64,000 bases of DNA from an uncultured Nitrospirota bacterium (GCA_947259355.1 CAMYMF010000006.1:1-64000); one strand, 5' to 3'; positions 27,983 through 38,117 are shown, counted from the stretch's first letter. Notes: generated by a model not told the origin, from the sequence alone. A program made the numbers and translations.

Positions 27983-28154
27983 AACATTTCAGGTCAAAGA
28001 TGAAAGCGCAAACATCAAAAAGCAACGAACACCAAAATTGATGGGTTGTCGACGGCTGAACAGACGAGAGCATTCATCAGCGCCCCGTCCGAATCTTGAG
28101 CCACTATCATTGAATTTGCTTCTCTTTGATTCTTTTTCGCGCGTTCTTATTGAT

Positions 28155-29432
28155 TCAGGTTCCCATATCCCACGAGGCCAGGTACTTCTGCTGCTCTTCC
28201 GTCAACACATCGATGGCAATCCCCATGGTGGAGAGCTTCAACGAAGCCACCCAGCTATCGATTTCCTGCGGCACCTTATACACCTTGGGGCCGAGGCTCC
28301 CTTTTTGCGTCACAGCATATTCGGAAGCCAACGCCTGGGTGGCAAAGCTCATGTCCATGACACTGGCCGGATGGCCTTCCGCCGCGGACAGATTGATCAG
28401 ACGCCCCTCGGCGAGGACATAGACCTTTCGGCCGTCTTCCAGGGTGTGTTCATCAACAAAGTTCCGAACGTCCTTTCGGACGTTTTTCGACAGAGCGTTC
28501 AGAGCCACCAGGTCTAGCTCTACGTCGAAGTGCCCCGAGTTGCAGACCATGCACCCGTCCTTCATGACCTGAAAATGTTCTTTGCGCACCACGTGGATGT
28601 CTCCGGTTAGGGTGCAGATAAGATCCGCCTGCGGGGCCGCCTCCAGCATCGGCATCACCCGGAAACCGTCCATGGCGGCCTCGATGGCCTTGATGGGATC
28701 CACCTCGGTGACGATCACGTTGGCACCCATGCCCCGCGTCCGCATGGCAAAGCCACGGCCGCACCACCCGTAACCGGCGGTCACCACTGTCTTGCCCGCG
28801 AGCAGAATATCCGTGGCCCGGATGATGCCGTCCACCGTGGACTGACCCGTTCCGTAGCGATTGTCGAAGAGATGCTTGGTGTCGGCATCGTTCACCGCAA
28901 TCACCGGAAAGAGGAGCGCATTGTCCTTTTCCATGGCCTTGAGACGGATGACACCGGTCGTGGTCTCTTCCATGCTCGCCACGATTTGACCGGCCAGATC
29001 GGCATGTTTGGCATGGATGGAGGAGACCAAATCGGCGCCGTCGTCCATGGTAATGTGGGGGCCATGCGCGATGGCCGCGTCAATATGGGCATAGAAGGTG
29101 TCGCGGTCCTCTCCCTTGATGGCGTAAACGGCAATGCCGTAATGGTGCACCAGTGCCGCGGCCACATCGTCCTGGGTGGACAAGGGGTTCGAGGCACAGA
29201 GCAGCACATCGGCCCCTCCGGCCTTCAGCGTACGAACCAGATTGGCCGTCTCCGCCGTAACATGGAGGCAGGCCGACATCTTCATCCCCGCCAGGGGGCG
29301 CTCCTTTTCAAACCGCTTTCGCACCTCACGCAGCACAGGCATATCCTGATCGGCCCATTCAATACGCTGCCGCCCCTTGTCGGCCTGCTCGGGCACCGCG
29401 ATGTCACATTTCACTTGGGTTTTGGTGCTCAT
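28155..29432 (-). CDS. ahcY: Adenosylhomocysteinase
   Basis: 425 residues. Hydrolyses S-adenosylhomocysteine to adenosine and homocysteine, relieving product inhibition of methyltransferases. Visible: the substrate-domain segment MKMSACLHVTAETANL, the ribose/catalytic segment FDNRYGTGQSTVDGI, the NAD-binding Rossmann loop VVTAGYGWCGRGFAMR and the C-terminal CNSGHFDVEL. The GAAAGGAGAACGC leader gives a good ribosome site. It lies downstream of metK, so the SAM cycle enzymes are probably co-transcribed. The stop is followed by about 170 bases without a gene, which hold nothing I recognise. Confidence 0.95.
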   Translation of the reverse strand: MSTKTQVKCDIAVPEQADKGRQRIEWADQDMPVLREVRKRFEKERPLAGMKMSACLHVTAETANLVRTLKAGGADVLLCASNPLSTQDDVAAALVHHYGIAVYAIKGEDRDTFYAHIDAAIAHGPHITMDDGADLVSSIHAKHADLAGQIVASMEETTTGVIRLKAMEKDNALLFPVIAVNDADTKHLFDNRYGTGQSTVDGIIRATDILLAGKTVVTAGYGWCGRGFAMRTRGMGANVIVTEVDPIKAIEAAMDGFRVMPMLEAAPQADLICTLTGDIHVVRKEHFQVMKDGCMVCNSGHFDVELDLVALNALSKNVRKDVRNFVDEHTLEDGRKVYVLAEGRLINLSAAEGHPASVMDMSFATQALASEYAVTQKGSLGPKVYKVPQEIDSWVASLKLSTMGIAIDVLTEEQQKYLASWDMGT

Positions 29433-29601
29433 GCGTTCTCCTTTCTATACAGCGCGACATAACTTCACATACCTTTGTTGCTTTCTCGTCTCGTCGTCAC
29501 AGCGCACGATGCGTACGCCTCACGCCTCGACTTCGTCGCGCCTCGGTCTGTTTTGTTCTGTCGCTCTGTATGCGTATCTATCTATGTCGCGATGTAAATG
29601 T

Positions 29602-29635
29602 CCATTTTCTATTTCCCATTTACCATTTTCTATTT
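29602..29635. repeat. Two 13-base direct repeats between metK and ahcY
   Basis: CCATTTTCTATTT occurs at 29602-29614 and 29623-29635, a 21-base period (two helical turns), inside a 213-base gap that is otherwise GC-patchy and codes for nothing obvious. The spacing suggests binding of a protein to one face of the DNA, or relics of a small repeat. Confidence 0.4.
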
Positions 29636-29645
29636 ACAAGTTTCT

Positions 29646-30833
29646 CTAGAGTCCGGCGAGCCGCCGCAGTTCATCGGCCATGTCCGTCCGCTCCCAGGTG
29701 AACCCCTCCCCCTTGGGCCACAGAATCCCCTCGGGGCTTCTGCCGAAATGCCCGTACGCCGCCGTGGGCTTGTAAATCGGCCGCTTCAGGTCCAGCTGCC
29801 GTATGATCGCTGCGGGGCGCATGTCGAAAACCTCCCGGATGATAGAAACGGTCTTTTCATAGGGAATTCGTTCCGTCGCAAAGGTATCGATATGAACTGA
29901 AACGGGCTGGGCGACACCGATGGCATAGGCCAACTGCACCTCACACTTGTCTGCGATGCCCGAGGCCACCACATTCTTCGCGATGTAACGGGAGATGTAA
30001 GCACCGGAGCGGTCTACCTTGGAGGGGTCCTTGCCGGAAAAGCAGCCGCCGCCATGGCTGCCGACACCCCCATAGGTATCAACGATGATCTTCCGACCTG
30101 TGAGTCCGCAATCGCCCTGGGGTCCGCCGATCACAAAACGTCCCGTGGGGTTGATGTGGTAGATCACACTCTCCTCATCCAGAAGCTCAGGCGGGATGAC
30201 CGGTTTGATCACCTTTTCGATCAGATCTTCCCGAATTTCCTTCAACGTAATATCGGGACTGTGCTGAGTCGACACAACGACAGTGTGCACACGTTTGGGC
30301 GTCCCGTTGTCATACTCCACGGTCACCTGAGACTTGCCGTCGGGCCGGAGATAATCGAGAATGTCCTCTTTGCGGACCTCCGAGAGTCGGCGGGTCAGCT
30401 TGTGCGCCAGGCTGATGGGCAACGGCATATATTCGGCCGTCTCGTTCGTGGCGTAGCCGAACATGAGCCCCTGGTCTCCGGCTCCCTGCTCATGCTGGGT
30501 TTCCCGATCGACACCCATGGCAATGTCAGTCGACTGTTCATCGATGGAAGTAATGACGGCGCACGTTTCGTAATCGAAACCGTATTTGGCACGCGTATAT
30601 CCGATGTCCCGGATGGTCTCCCGTACGATCCTCGGGATGTCTACATAGCAGCCGGTCGTAATCTCTCCCGCCACCATGGCCAGACCGGTGGTGACCAGGG
30701 TTTCGCAAGCCACCCGACCGTTGGGATCTTCCAAGAGAATGGCATCGAGAATGGCATCGGAAATCTGATCTGCAATCTTATCGGGGTGCCCCTCAGTGAC
30801 CGACTCGGATGTAAACAGATATTTCCTAGACAT
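29646..30833 (-). CDS. metK: S-adenosylmethionine synthetase
   Basis: 395 residues, standard MetK length. Makes SAM from methionine and ATP. Motifs: [21 protein letters not shown] at the N-terminus, [12 protein letters not shown] (ATP-binding) and [19 protein letters not shown] (the P-loop-like GGGAFSGKD, here with Cys for Ala). AGGAGGA before the ATG supports the start. Upstream by 135 bases lies apt on the same strand and downstream ahcY; together these recycle the adenosine and homocysteine parts of SAM. Confidence 0.96.
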   Translation of the reverse strand: MSRKYLFTSESVTEGHPDKIADQISDAILDAILLEDPNGRVACETLVTTGLAMVAGEITTGCYVDIPRIVRETIRDIGYTRAKYGFDYETCAVITSIDEQSTDIAMGVDRETQHEQGAGDQGLMFGYATNETAEYMPLPISLAHKLTRRLSEVRKEDILDYLRPDGKSQVTVEYDNGTPKRVHTVVVSTQHSPDITLKEIREDLIEKVIKPVIPPELLDEESVIYHINPTGRFVIGGPQGDCGLTGRKIIVDTYGGVGSHGGGCFSGKDPSKVDRSGAYISRYIAKNVVASGIADKCEVQLAYAIGVAQPVSVHIDTFATERIPYEKTVSIIREVFDMRPAAIIRQLDLKRPIYKPTAAYGHFGRSPEGILWPKGEGFTWERTDMADELRRLAGL

Positions 30834-30968
30834 GCTGTCCTCCTCGCGTCAAGAAGTGGCCCTTCCGGGCTTCGGCCGACATCCTTTTCCCGTATCCGTC
30901 GGAAGAAGCTCTTGTCATGATGGCCGCAGGGGTGGTGCGGATTGAACCGGTCCCGGGAGCTGGTGTCG

Positions 30969-31484
30969 TCAAAACTGCAGTAAGGAGAATACAGGGTACC
31001 CGTCGAGCTTCTCTCTTCCCTTCAGGAATGCCAGCTCGACCAGAAACGCACACTCCACGATATTGCCCTGGAGCTTTTCCACAAGGTCAACGGCGGCTTT
31101 AATGGTCCCACCTGTGGCGATGAGGTCATCGGCGATCAAGACCTGCTGACCCGGCGCAATCGCGTCCTGATGGATCTCGAGCTGATCCGTGCCATATTCC
31201 AGCTCATAGACTGTCTTGTGCGTCTTGTAGGGGAGCTTGCCAGGTTTTCGCACCAGGATCACGCCGGCCCCCAGACGATAGGCCAGGGCCGAACCGATCA
31301 CGAACCCCCGGGACTCGATGCCCACCACGAGGTCGATCTTTTGATCGATATAGCGATTGGCCAGGGTGTCTATGGCCTTGGCAAACCCCCGTTTGTCGGA
31401 CAGCAGGGTCGTGATGTCCTTGAACACAATCCCCTTCTTCGGGAAGTCCGGGATGTCACGAATCATTTGTTTCAGTGAATCCAT
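30969..31484 (-). CDS. apt: Adenine phosphoribosyltransferase
   Basis: 171 residues. Converts adenine and PRPP to AMP. Visible: the opening [39 protein letters not shown], the flexible-loop [10 protein letters not shown] and the PRPP motif [13 protein letters not shown]. Length and motifs are complete. The gene lies between metK and rpoS on the same strand. Salvage of adenine from SAM metabolism by the neighbouring enzymes fits the position. AGGGAGAAGCC before the ATG is a reasonable ribosome site. Confidence 0.95.
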   Translation of the reverse strand: MDSLKQMIRDIPDFPKKGIVFKDITTLLSDKRGFAKAIDTLANRYIDQKIDLVVGIESRGFVIGSALAYRLGAGVILVRKPGKLPYKTHKTVYELEYGTDQLEIHQDAIAPGQQVLIADDLIATGGTIKAAVDLVEKLQGNIVECAFLVELAFLKGREKLDGYPVFSLLQF

Positions 31485-31524
31485 AGGCTTCTCCCTGCGA
31501 TGACAGCCTGCGGCCCAATGGGTC

Positions 31525-32499
31525 TCACAAAATCTCGTCCAGAATCAGTTCTTCCTGTGCGATGATATAGCGAAGCTTCTTCAGTGCGGACGATTCAATC
31601 TGCCGGATGCGCTCCCGGGTCACGCCGAACTCCTCGCCAATCTTTTCCAGGGTCTTGGGCTCGCCGTCCTCAAGACCGAACCGCAAGATGACCACGTTTT
31701 TTTCATTTTCTGTCAGCTTGTCGAGCCAGTTTGCGATCATGTCGTGGCGCTTGATGCCCTCCACGATATCGTCGGGAGACAGAATCGACTGATCCTCTAT
31801 GACGTCTTTCAGTGAGTTCTCCTGCTTCTCGCCGATCGGCATATCCAGGGACTGGGTCGAACGGACCACCTGCATGACTTCTTTCACTTTTTCCACCGTC
31901 GTCTCCATCACCGCGGCCAGTTCATCCATGGTGGGCTCGCGCCCCTTGGCCTGAATCTGCTCCCGCAACACCTTGATGAAACGGTTGATCTTCTCGTCCA
32001 CATGGATGGGCAGCCGGATGGTCCGGGTCTGATTGACCAGGGCCCGTTCGATGGCCTGACGGATCCACCACGATGCGTAGGTGCTGAACTTAAAACCCTT
32101 CTTATACTGGAACCGCTCGACTGCCTTGATCAGGCCGATATTGCCCTCTTCAATCAGGTCGAGGAAGGGGAGGCCCCGATTGATGTAGCGTTTGGCAATA
32201 CTGACCACCAGACGAAGGTTGGATTCGATCATTTTCTGGCGGGCCGCCTTGTCCTTCCGCCAGACCTTCTTGGCCAGCTTCACCTCTTCTTCGGGGGTCA
32301 GGAGGGGAATCTGGCTGATCTCCCGCAGGTAAATCTTGATCGTATCGAGGGACGGGGAGACGTTTTTCTTTGCCGTCTTGACTTTCTTTTTCGGGGTGGA
32401 TACTTCCTTTTCTTCGAAATCGATCTCGCCGTCCTCCGCCTCATTGGCAAGGGCATCCTGGCCTTCTTCTTCGGATGGATCCTGCCGTTTTTGAATCAC
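31525..32499 (-). CDS. rpoS: RNA polymerase sigma factor, RpoS-like
   Basis: About 324 residues, group 2 sigma-70. A short acidic/lysine-rich N-terminus lacks region 1.1, then region 1.2 ([14 protein letters not shown]), 2.1-2.4 ([24 protein letters not shown]), region 3 and 4.2 ([19 protein letters not shown]). Length and the nearby YqaA, pcm and surE genes mark it as RpoS rather than RpoD; it should direct stationary-phase and stress genes. The GTG at 32499 is preceded by GAGG at good spacing; an ATG at 32514 is possible but has no ribosome site and would follow the predicted start point by only about ten bases. Confidence 0.85.
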   Translation of the reverse strand: MIQKRQDPSEEEGQDALANEAEDGEIDFEEKEVSTPKKKVKTAKKNVSPSLDTIKIYLREISQIPLLTPEEEVKLAKKVWRKDKAARQKMIESNLRLVVSIAKRYINRGLPFLDLIEEGNIGLIKAVERFQYKKGFKFSTYASWWIRQAIERALVNQTRTIRLPIHVDEKINRFIKVLREQIQAKGREPTMDELAAVMETTVEKVKEVMQVVRSTQSLDMPIGEKQENSLKDVIEDQSILSPDDIVEGIKRHDMIANWLDKLTENEKNVVILRFGLEDGEPKTLEKIGEEFGVTRERIRQIESSALKKLRYIIAQEELILDEIL

Positions 32500-32531
32500 A
32501 GACCACCTCTGCATTGTGAAGAATGCGTTAT

Positions 32532-32561
32532 TTTATAACATCTTACGGCTAAAAACAAGAA
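32532..32561 (-). promoter_or_regulatory. Candidate rpoS promoter
   Basis: On the minus strand TTCTTG (at 32556-32561) and TATAAA (at 32532-32537) are 18 bases apart, in the AT-rich gap between tRNA-Pro(CGG) and rpoS. The -10 is good and the -35 weak. Confidence 0.4.
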
Positions 32562-32642
32562 AATAACGAAATAGCCAACCATGGCAGGTCAAGCCTGTCT
32601 GCCAGGAACCTGCGGTGACGTCCACCCAGGACTCGGAAAAAC

Positions 32643-32719
<77 letters not shown>

Positions 32720-32729
32720 ATCCCGTTTT

Positions 32730-33335
32730 CTACGTTCCGTCCTCCTGGGATACCGCACGAACAGACATTTTCTTGACGACATAGAATCCGCCCAGCAGAA
32801 ACAAAATGAACAGGACGGAGAGAAGGTTGAAATACCGTTCGATGAATCCAGTAATATAGTCTCCAAAAATGCGAATCAGACCGGCCACCAAAAAGAACCG
32901 GGCACCGCGGCTCAGAAAGGATACAAGAAGGAATTTTGTAAAGTCAATATAAAAAACCCCGGCGGAAATGGTAAAAATCTTGTAGGGAAGCGGGGTAAAA
33001 CCGGCAATGCCGATGGCCCAGGCTTCGTATTTCTGAAAGTAGTCATGGACCATCCGGATCTTTGGCTCGGAAACGAATTTTCCCAGCAGGGGACGGCCCC
33101 CTTTCAGACCGATTCCGTAACCGAAGGCTCCGCCCGCGGTGGAGCCCAATGTGCAGACCAAGGCGTAGAAGAGGGCCTGCTCCGGTGTGTTGAGGGCCAT
33201 CACGATCAGTAGCAGATCGGGCGGAATGGGGAAGAAGGAGGACTCGGCGAAGGCCAGCGCAAAAAGCGCCACCACAGCATTGTCAGACTGGGCCCAGGCA
33301 ACCGTCCAGGCTTTCAGGTCATGAATCCATTCCAC
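32730..33335 (-). CDS. YqaA/DedA-type (VTT domain) inner-membrane protein
   Basis: About 201 residues with several hydrophobic segments. LAFAESSFFPIPPDLLLIVMAL, the Gly-rich GSTAGGAFGYGIGLKGG and the later RGARFFLVAGLIRIFG are typical of the SNARE-associated/VTT family (YqaA branch), which includes DedA flippases acting on undecaprenyl phosphate or phosphatidylethanolamine. The GTG at 33335 is chosen because GGAGGGA lies just before it; the longer reading frame upstream lies in pcm. It overlaps the end of pcm by 17 bases. In related genomes this gene also sits between pcm and rpoS. Confidence 0.8.
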   Translation of the reverse strand: MEWIHDLKAWTVAWAQSDNAVVALFALAFAESSFFPIPPDLLLIVMALNTPEQALFYALVCTLGSTAGGAFGYGIGLKGGRPLLGKFVSEPKIRMVHDYFQKYEAWAIGIAGFTPLPYKIFTISAGVFYIDFTKFLLVSFLSRGARFFLVAGLIRIFGDYITGFIERYFNLLSVLFILFLLGGFYVVKKMSVRAVSQEDGT

Positions 33336-34014
33336 CGGTGGCTCCCTCCGGGGCGGGGCCCCTCTTCTCCCAGCCGAACCTGCCAATGAGCGGCACAAAC
33401 TGGCAGGCGGCCAAGTCGATGCGATCGATCCCCGAAGGTCGCCGGATGACCTTCACCAGCCGTTGCGAGCGGCGGTCCCCCAGGGGGATCACCATCCGCC
33501 CTCCCACCCGGAGCTGCGCCACCAGATAGTCCGGCACCCGGGGCGACATGGCGGAGACCACAATGGCATCAAAGGGGGCCTTATCCGGCCATCCGTAGGT
33601 GCCGTCGCCAATCCTGAGCGCCACGTTGCTAAACCCCAGGCTATCCAATCGTCGCCACGCGAGTTTGGACAACGGTGCGACCCGCTCCATGCTGAAGACC
33701 CGCTGGGCGAGATGGGCCAGCAGGGCGGTTTGATACCCCGAACCACCGCCGATCTCGAGCACGCTGTCGTTTTCGGACAACGCAAGCACTTGCAGAATGG
33801 CTGCCAACGTGGTCGGCTGGGAAATGGTCTGGCCGAAACCAATGGGAAGGGATGTATCCTCATAGGCCCGGGACTGCAACACCTCCTCGACAAAGAGATG
33901 CCGGGGCACCGCAGCAAAGGCTGCCAGGATTCTCCCGTCACGAACCCCTGCCTTCGGGAGAACCTTTTCCACCAGTTGCTTCCGGGCTATTTCGGGGTGG
34001 CTGTACTGCACCAT
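33319..34014 (-). CDS. pcm: Protein-L-isoaspartate O-methyltransferase
   Basis: 231 residues. Methylates isoaspartyl residues of damaged proteins with SAM. Motifs: IGFGQTISQPTTLAAILQ, the SAM-binding VLEIGGGSGYQTALLA, post-I LSKLAWRRLDSLG and GDRRSQRLVKV near the C-terminus. Order surE-pcm-YqaA-rpoS is a classical survival cluster. The C-terminal tail is Gly/Pro-rich and overlaps the next gene's start, indicating coupling. The start ATG is at the beginning of MVQYSHPEIARKQ. Confidence 0.94.
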   Translation of the reverse strand: MVQYSHPEIARKQLVEKVLPKAGVRDGRILAAFAAVPRHLFVEEVLQSRAYEDTSLPIGFGQTISQPTTLAAILQVLALSENDSVLEIGGGSGYQTALLAHLAQRVFSMERVAPLSKLAWRRLDSLGFSNVALRIGDGTYGWPDKAPFDAIVVSAMSPRVPDYLVAQLRVGGRMVIPLGDRRSQRLVKVIRRPSGIDRIDLAACQFVPLIGRFGWEKRGPAPEGATGGMDS

Positions 34015-34138
34015 GGTTCTGAAGACACCGCCCTTTCAGCCTGAACAAGTTGCGCAAGACCGCTCCGCCGGAACCGCAAGGCGGAGAGAACGGCGGAAGC
34101 GATCGGACATCCCGGCGATTCGTGCCCCCTGCTGGGGG

Positions 34139-34882
34139 TCATCGCGACAGGATATCGGCAATCTCCTGCAGCGCGCCGTGATGGGTCATGTCGAGATGGA
34201 GCGGGGTGACCGAGACATAGCCCTGCTCGATGGCTTCGTAGTCTGTATCGACCTGGCTCTCCGGCACCACCTCTTCACCGCCGATCCAGTAATAGGGACG
34301 CCCGCGCGGGTCCGTCTTCGCGACGACCGGATCCTTGAATATGCGCCGTCCCATGCGGGTGACCCGCATCCCGAGGATCCGCCCGGCTGGCATGTTGGGG
34401 ATATTCACGTTCAACAACGTATCGGGGGGCAACCCGTGCTTCGCCACCCGGGCCGTGAGATCGAGTACGCGTTCGGCGGCCTCGGCGAAACGCATGTTGC
34501 TGTTTCCCACCAGAGAGACAGCGATGGAAGGAATCCCCAAAAGGGCACCCTCCATGGCGGCCGAGACCGTTCCGGAATAGGTGATGTTGTCGCCGAGATT
34601 GCCGCCGCGGTTGATTCCGGAGACGACGAGGGTCGGTTTTTCTTTCAGAATACTGTGCACGGCCAGCGTCACGCAATCGGTGGGGGTTCCGTTAACGCTG
34701 TACACATCGGTGTCGAGGCTCTCCACGCGAAGCGGTTTGTGTAGGGTCAACGCGTGCCCCACCGCGCTCCGCTCCCGGTCGGGGGCCACCACCACCACAC
34801 GACCGAGGGTACCCAGGGTCCGGGCCAAGGCCTGAATTCCGTGAGCCGTCACCCCATCATCGTTGGAAACAAGAATAAGCAA
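34139..34882 (-). CDS. surE: 5'/3'-nucleotidase SurE
   Basis: 247 residues. Acid-type metal-dependent nucleotidase that dephosphorylates nucleoside monophosphates. LVSNDDGVTAHGIQAL holds the metal ligands, with APDRERSAVGHALT, YSVNGTPTDCV and SGINRGGNLGDNITYSGTV following. Start: TTG at 34882 with GGAGGAG at ideal spacing gives an N-terminus (LLILVSNDDG) that matches the family. The longer open frame that reaches 35071 would run through a tRNA gene and is rejected. Upstream of pcm with 124 bases between. Confidence 0.92.
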   Translation of the reverse strand: MLILVSNDDGVTAHGIQALARTLGTLGRVVVVAPDRERSAVGHALTLHKPLRVESLDTDVYSVNGTPTDCVTLAVHSILKEKPTLVVSGINRGGNLGDNITYSGTVSAAMEGALLGIPSIAVSLVGNSNMRFAEAAERVLDLTARVAKHGLPPDTLLNVNIPNMPAGRILGMRVTRMGRRIFKDPVVAKTDPRGRPYYWIGGEEVVPESQVDTDYEAIEQGYVSVTPLHLDMTHHGALQEIADILSR

Positions 34883-34934
34883 CGCCGCTCTCCTCCGGAC
34901 TCCGATCCAACCCGGTCCGAGACCCGCACAAACG

Positions 34935-34954
34935 AAAAAAGCCCCGGAGGGGCT
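34935..34954 (-). terminator. Rho-independent terminator after tRNA-Pro(GGG)
   Basis: On the minus strand AGCCCC pairs with GGGGCT around a three-base loop (34940-34954) and is followed by a run of T (34935-34940). It lies between the tRNA-Pro(GGG) gene and surE and should end the tRNA transcript. Confidence 0.75.
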
Positions 34955-35026
34955 CGGCAGGGTCTGTTCCATTTCGCACGCGAGAGCACCGATGGACGAG
35001 AAGGGCTGGCGGGCTGTCCGAAAAAC

Positions 35027-35103
<77 letters not shown>

Positions 35104-35289
35104 CCAAACATTCCAGCCACGCGGCCCCTGAAAGATCGGGCCCGTCGCCTTTGAATCTTAATGAGTCCCCTGATTCATGTCAAGGCTTTTCTCTCTTGAT
35201 TGCCGGGGACGTTTCTGATATGGTACGCGCTTCGTCAGCACTGAATCTGCCTATTTCGTCATCGGATCATCACAGCGCAGGGATGCCCC

Positions 35290-36015
35290 ATGATTCACTT
35301 GCTCCTATCGCTCTCTCTGGGAACGGCCGTCTTCTTCGGCCTCTCTTTCGTGGCACACTGGGGGTTTGCCCTGGCAGGTGGGCTTATCAGCATCATGGTC
35401 GCGAACTATTTCCTGGGACGGCGCGTGAACAAAGCCATCACCGCGCTCATGGAGCAGGTGGCCGTTGACATCAAGAACGGGAAACTGGACCGCGCCATCC
35501 ACTCCCTGGAGGGCGGACTGAAATACAGCCGGTATCAGTTCTTCATCAAATCCCAACTCATGGCACAGATCGGCGTTATTCACTACATCAAGAAGGATTT
35601 CAACGCCGCCTTTACCTTCCTCAAGCAGGGCTTTGCTCGACACTGGATCGCCCAGGGAATGCTCGGCGTGATCTATATGCGTCGCAAGGACCGGGAGAAT
35701 ATGGTGAAAACGTTCAACCGTGCGGTGCGTTACAACCGCAAGGAAGGTCTGCTCTGGAACCTCTACGCCTACTGCCTGCTTCGGCTGGGGGATCGCGACG
35801 CAGCCATTCAAACGCTGGTCCGAGCCTCCAAGAAGCTGCCCCAAGATGAAAAGATCCGAAACAACCTGATTAATCTGCAGAACAACCGGAAGATGAAGAT
35901 GAAGCACTACGGTGAGATGTGGCTGCAGTTTCACCTCGAAAAAATGCCCGGAGGCCTGGGCGGCCGCCGTCCACCCTACCCCGTTTCCCAAAGAAAACGA
36001 ATTATCCGCCGCTAA
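35290..36015 (+). CDS. Membrane-anchored tetratricopeptide-repeat protein
   Basis: 241 residues. Two N-terminal membrane helices (about 3-20 and 25-45, the second ending ANYFLGRR) anchor a cytoplasmic domain of TPR-like helical pairs: AIHSLEGGLKYSRYQFF, AFTFLKQGFARHWIAQG, MVKTFNRAVRYNRKEG and AAIQTLVRASKKLPQDE. The C-terminus is strongly basic (QRKRIIRR). TPR domains assemble protein complexes; the partner is unknown. It is divergent from the tRNA/surE block and converges with Enzyme I, leaving only six bases between the stops. Confidence 0.75.
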   Translation: MIHLLLSLSLGTAVFFGLSFVAHWGFALAGGLISIMVANYFLGRRVNKAITALMEQVAVDIKNGKLDRAIHSLEGGLKYSRYQFFIKSQLMAQIGVIHYIKKDFNAAFTFLKQGFARHWIAQGMLGVIYMRRKDRENMVKTFNRAVRYNRKEGLLWNLYAYCLLRLGDRDAAIQTLVRASKKLPQDEKIRNNLINLQNNRKMKMKHYGEMWLQFHLEKMPGGLGGRRPPYPVSQRKRIIRR

Positions 36016-36021
36016 GAGCCG

Positions 36022-37800
36022 TCACGCTTCGGCGCCTCCATTGCCGTTCTCCGCAGCCTCCCACATCAAGGCATCGGGGAAACGCGCCCGCATGTAGGAC
36101 TTCGTGTATTCCTCGATTTCCCGCGCCGTGGAAAGCTGCAGGATCTGACGGGCCAGCTGCCTTGACTCCTCCAGAGTGACTTCCCGCAGGACCCGCTTAA
36201 CCCGCGGCACGGAAACGGGGTTCATACTAAACTCCCTCAGACCAAGGCCCAATAGGGCCGCCGCATAGAGAGGCTCTCCCGCCACCTCCCCGCACATGGC
36301 GGCCGGAATGCCAGCGGCCTCTGCGGCGGTCATGACATTTCGAATCATCCGCATGACGGCCGGATGGAGCGGCTCATAGAGATAGGCCACATCTTCGTTT
36401 ACACGATCAATGGCCAGCGCGTACTGAATCAGGTCATTGGTACCGATACTCAGAAAATCGGATTCCGCGGCGATCAGGTCGACCACGATGGCAGCCGAGG
36501 GGACTTCAATCATGGTACCCAGGGGGATATTCTCCTGAAAGGGCACCCCCTCTTTGCGAAGCTCGTCACAGGCGCGGTAGAACATTTCCTTGGCCATCCG
36601 CAACTCCCGAAGGCCTGAGATCATGGGAAACATGATTTTGAGATTCCCGTGCACGCCGGCCCGGGCCAACGCCCGCAGCTGCGTTTTGAACATGTCCGAG
36701 TGATGCAGGCACAACCGGATGGCCCGCAGCCCCATGGAGGGGTTGCTTTCACCCGAATAGGTGACGTGACCAATGAGCTTGTCGCCCCCGAGGTCGAGCG
36801 TCCGGATGGTCACCGGTTCGGGATGGATCATTTCGAGAGCGCTCTTGTAAGCTTCCAGTTGCTCTGCTTCGCTGGGAAGTTCCCGCCGCTTCAGATAGAG
36901 AAACTCCGTTCGGAAGAGCCCGACTCCATCGGCGCCATGTTCGAGCACACCGCAGACATCATCGGGCGTCTCGATGTTGGCCGAGAGCCGAAGTTTACAG
37001 CCGTCCTTGGTCTCCGCCGGCAGGAGGGCCAGCTTCTGAAGCTCCCGTTCAAAATAGATAAAACGCCGCTGTTTTTCCAGATATTGATTGAAGGTCTGGC
37101 TGTCGGGATGCACGATCACGACCCCGCTGTTTCCGTCCAGAATCAGCGGGTCGCCCGTCCGCACACGGGCGGTGATATTGCGCATGCCTACCACCGCAGG
37201 GATTTCCAGAGAGCGTGCCATAATGACGGTGTGACTCGTCTTGCCGCCCAGATCGGTGGCAAATCCTTTGACGTGCTTTCGGTCCATCTGGATCGTGTCC
37301 GCAGGCGTCAGATCGTGGGCCACAACGATGACATCCTCTTTCAGATCGGTCAAGGTGGTTTGTTCGTGTCCAGCTAGGTTACGCAGAATCCGCTCCGCCA
37401 CATGGACGATATCCGCTTGGCGCTCCTTGAGATAATCGTCTTCGATAGCATTGAATATTGCGAGGAACTTGTCCAGAACACTCTTCAGCGCACCCTCCGC
37501 TATGATCCGTTGCTCGCGGATCACCTCTCGCGTCCCATCGGTCAGCATGTCATCCTTCAGCATCAGGATATGACTGTCCAGAATGTAGGTGTGAGACTCG
37601 CCGATCCGATCGCTGAACTGCTTCTTGACCAATTCGAGCTGCTCCACCGATTTGGCCAGGGCTTCGTCAAACCGGAAAATTTCCGAGGCCACCTTCTCTG
37701 CAGAGATCGGGCGACTCTGAACCTCGACCCGTTCACGATTGAGCAGCCAGACCTTGCCGATGACAATGCCCGGAGACACCCCCATGCCCTGTAATCTCAT
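36022..37800 (-). CDS. ptsI: PTS Enzyme I (phosphoenolpyruvate-protein phosphotransferase)
   Basis: 592 residues. Transfers phosphate from PEP to HPr. The phosphorylated His is in TDLGGKTSHTVIMARS, and the PEP-binding C-terminal barrel shows DGVGLFRTEFLYL, RTLDLGGDKL, MFPMISGLREL and SIGTNDLIQYALAIDR. Length is normal. The ATG directly follows the HPr stop, so the pair is translationally coupled. It is the last gene of the long operon that starts at lptC. Confidence 0.95.
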   Translation of the reverse strand: MRLQGMGVSPGIVIGKVWLLNRERVEVQSRPISAEKVASEIFRFDEALAKSVEQLELVKKQFSDRIGESHTYILDSHILMLKDDMLTDGTREVIREQRIIAEGALKSVLDKFLAIFNAIEDDYLKERQADIVHVAERILRNLAGHEQTTLTDLKEDVIVVAHDLTPADTIQMDRKHVKGFATDLGGKTSHTVIMARSLEIPAVVGMRNITARVRTGDPLILDGNSGVVIVHPDSQTFNQYLEKQRRFIYFERELQKLALLPAETKDGCKLRLSANIETPDDVCGVLEHGADGVGLFRTEFLYLKRRELPSEAEQLEAYKSALEMIHPEPVTIRTLDLGGDKLIGHVTYSGESNPSMGLRAIRLCLHHSDMFKTQLRALARAGVHGNLKIMFPMISGLRELRMAKEMFYRACDELRKEGVPFQENIPLGTMIEVPSAAIVVDLIAAESDFLSIGTNDLIQYALAIDRVNEDVAYLYEPLHPAVMRMIRNVMTAAEAAGIPAAMCGEVAGEPLYAAALLGLGLREFSMNPVSVPRVKRVLREVTLEESRQLARQILQLSTAREIEEYTKSYMRARFPDALMWEAAENGNGGAEA

Positions 37801-38067
37801 CTAGTCCTCTCCAAACTTGTCGTTTACCAGCGCCCGCAGCCTCTGGAGGGCCTCTACTTCGTCAGGCCCGTCGGCCTGAATGATCAAGGCGGTGCCCTTG
37901 GCGGCTGCAAGCATCATGATCCCCATGATGCTCTTGCCATTCACCTCGAGCTCTTCCCGTTTGATAAGAATCTCCGACTCGAAGTTGTTGGCCAGCTTGA
38001 CAAACATGGCTGCGGACCGGGCATGCATCCCCAGCTTGTTCTGAATCTCGACCTCGACTTCCCGCAT
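37801..38067 (-). CDS. ptsH: Phosphocarrier protein HPr
   Basis: 88 residues. KLGMHARSAAMFVKLAN contains the PEP-dependent phospho-His15, and GKSIMGIMMLAAAKG contains the regulatory Ser46 that HPr kinase (hprK, same operon) modifies. A Ser (S18) replaces the usual Pro after HAR, which is seen in some regulatory HPr proteins. No strong ribosome site precedes the ATG at 38067; an upstream ATG at 38109 is possible, but the family length favours 38067. It is followed directly by Enzyme I. Confidence 0.92.
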   Translation of the reverse strand: MREVEVEIQNKLGMHARSAAMFVKLANNFESEILIKREELEVNGKSIMGIMMLAAAKGTALIIQADGPDEVEALQRLRALVNDKFGED

Positions 38068-38117
38068 GCTGCCATTCACCGCTTTCTGCCCGGACAGGCG
38101 CCCGAGCATTAAACGAT

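Noticed and set aside
29433-29645. SAH or SAM riboswitch in the ahcY leader
   Set aside because: The minus-strand leader has a CCGAGGCGCG stretch that recalls the start of SAH riboswitches, but the later conserved segments and the pseudoknot halves could not be found.
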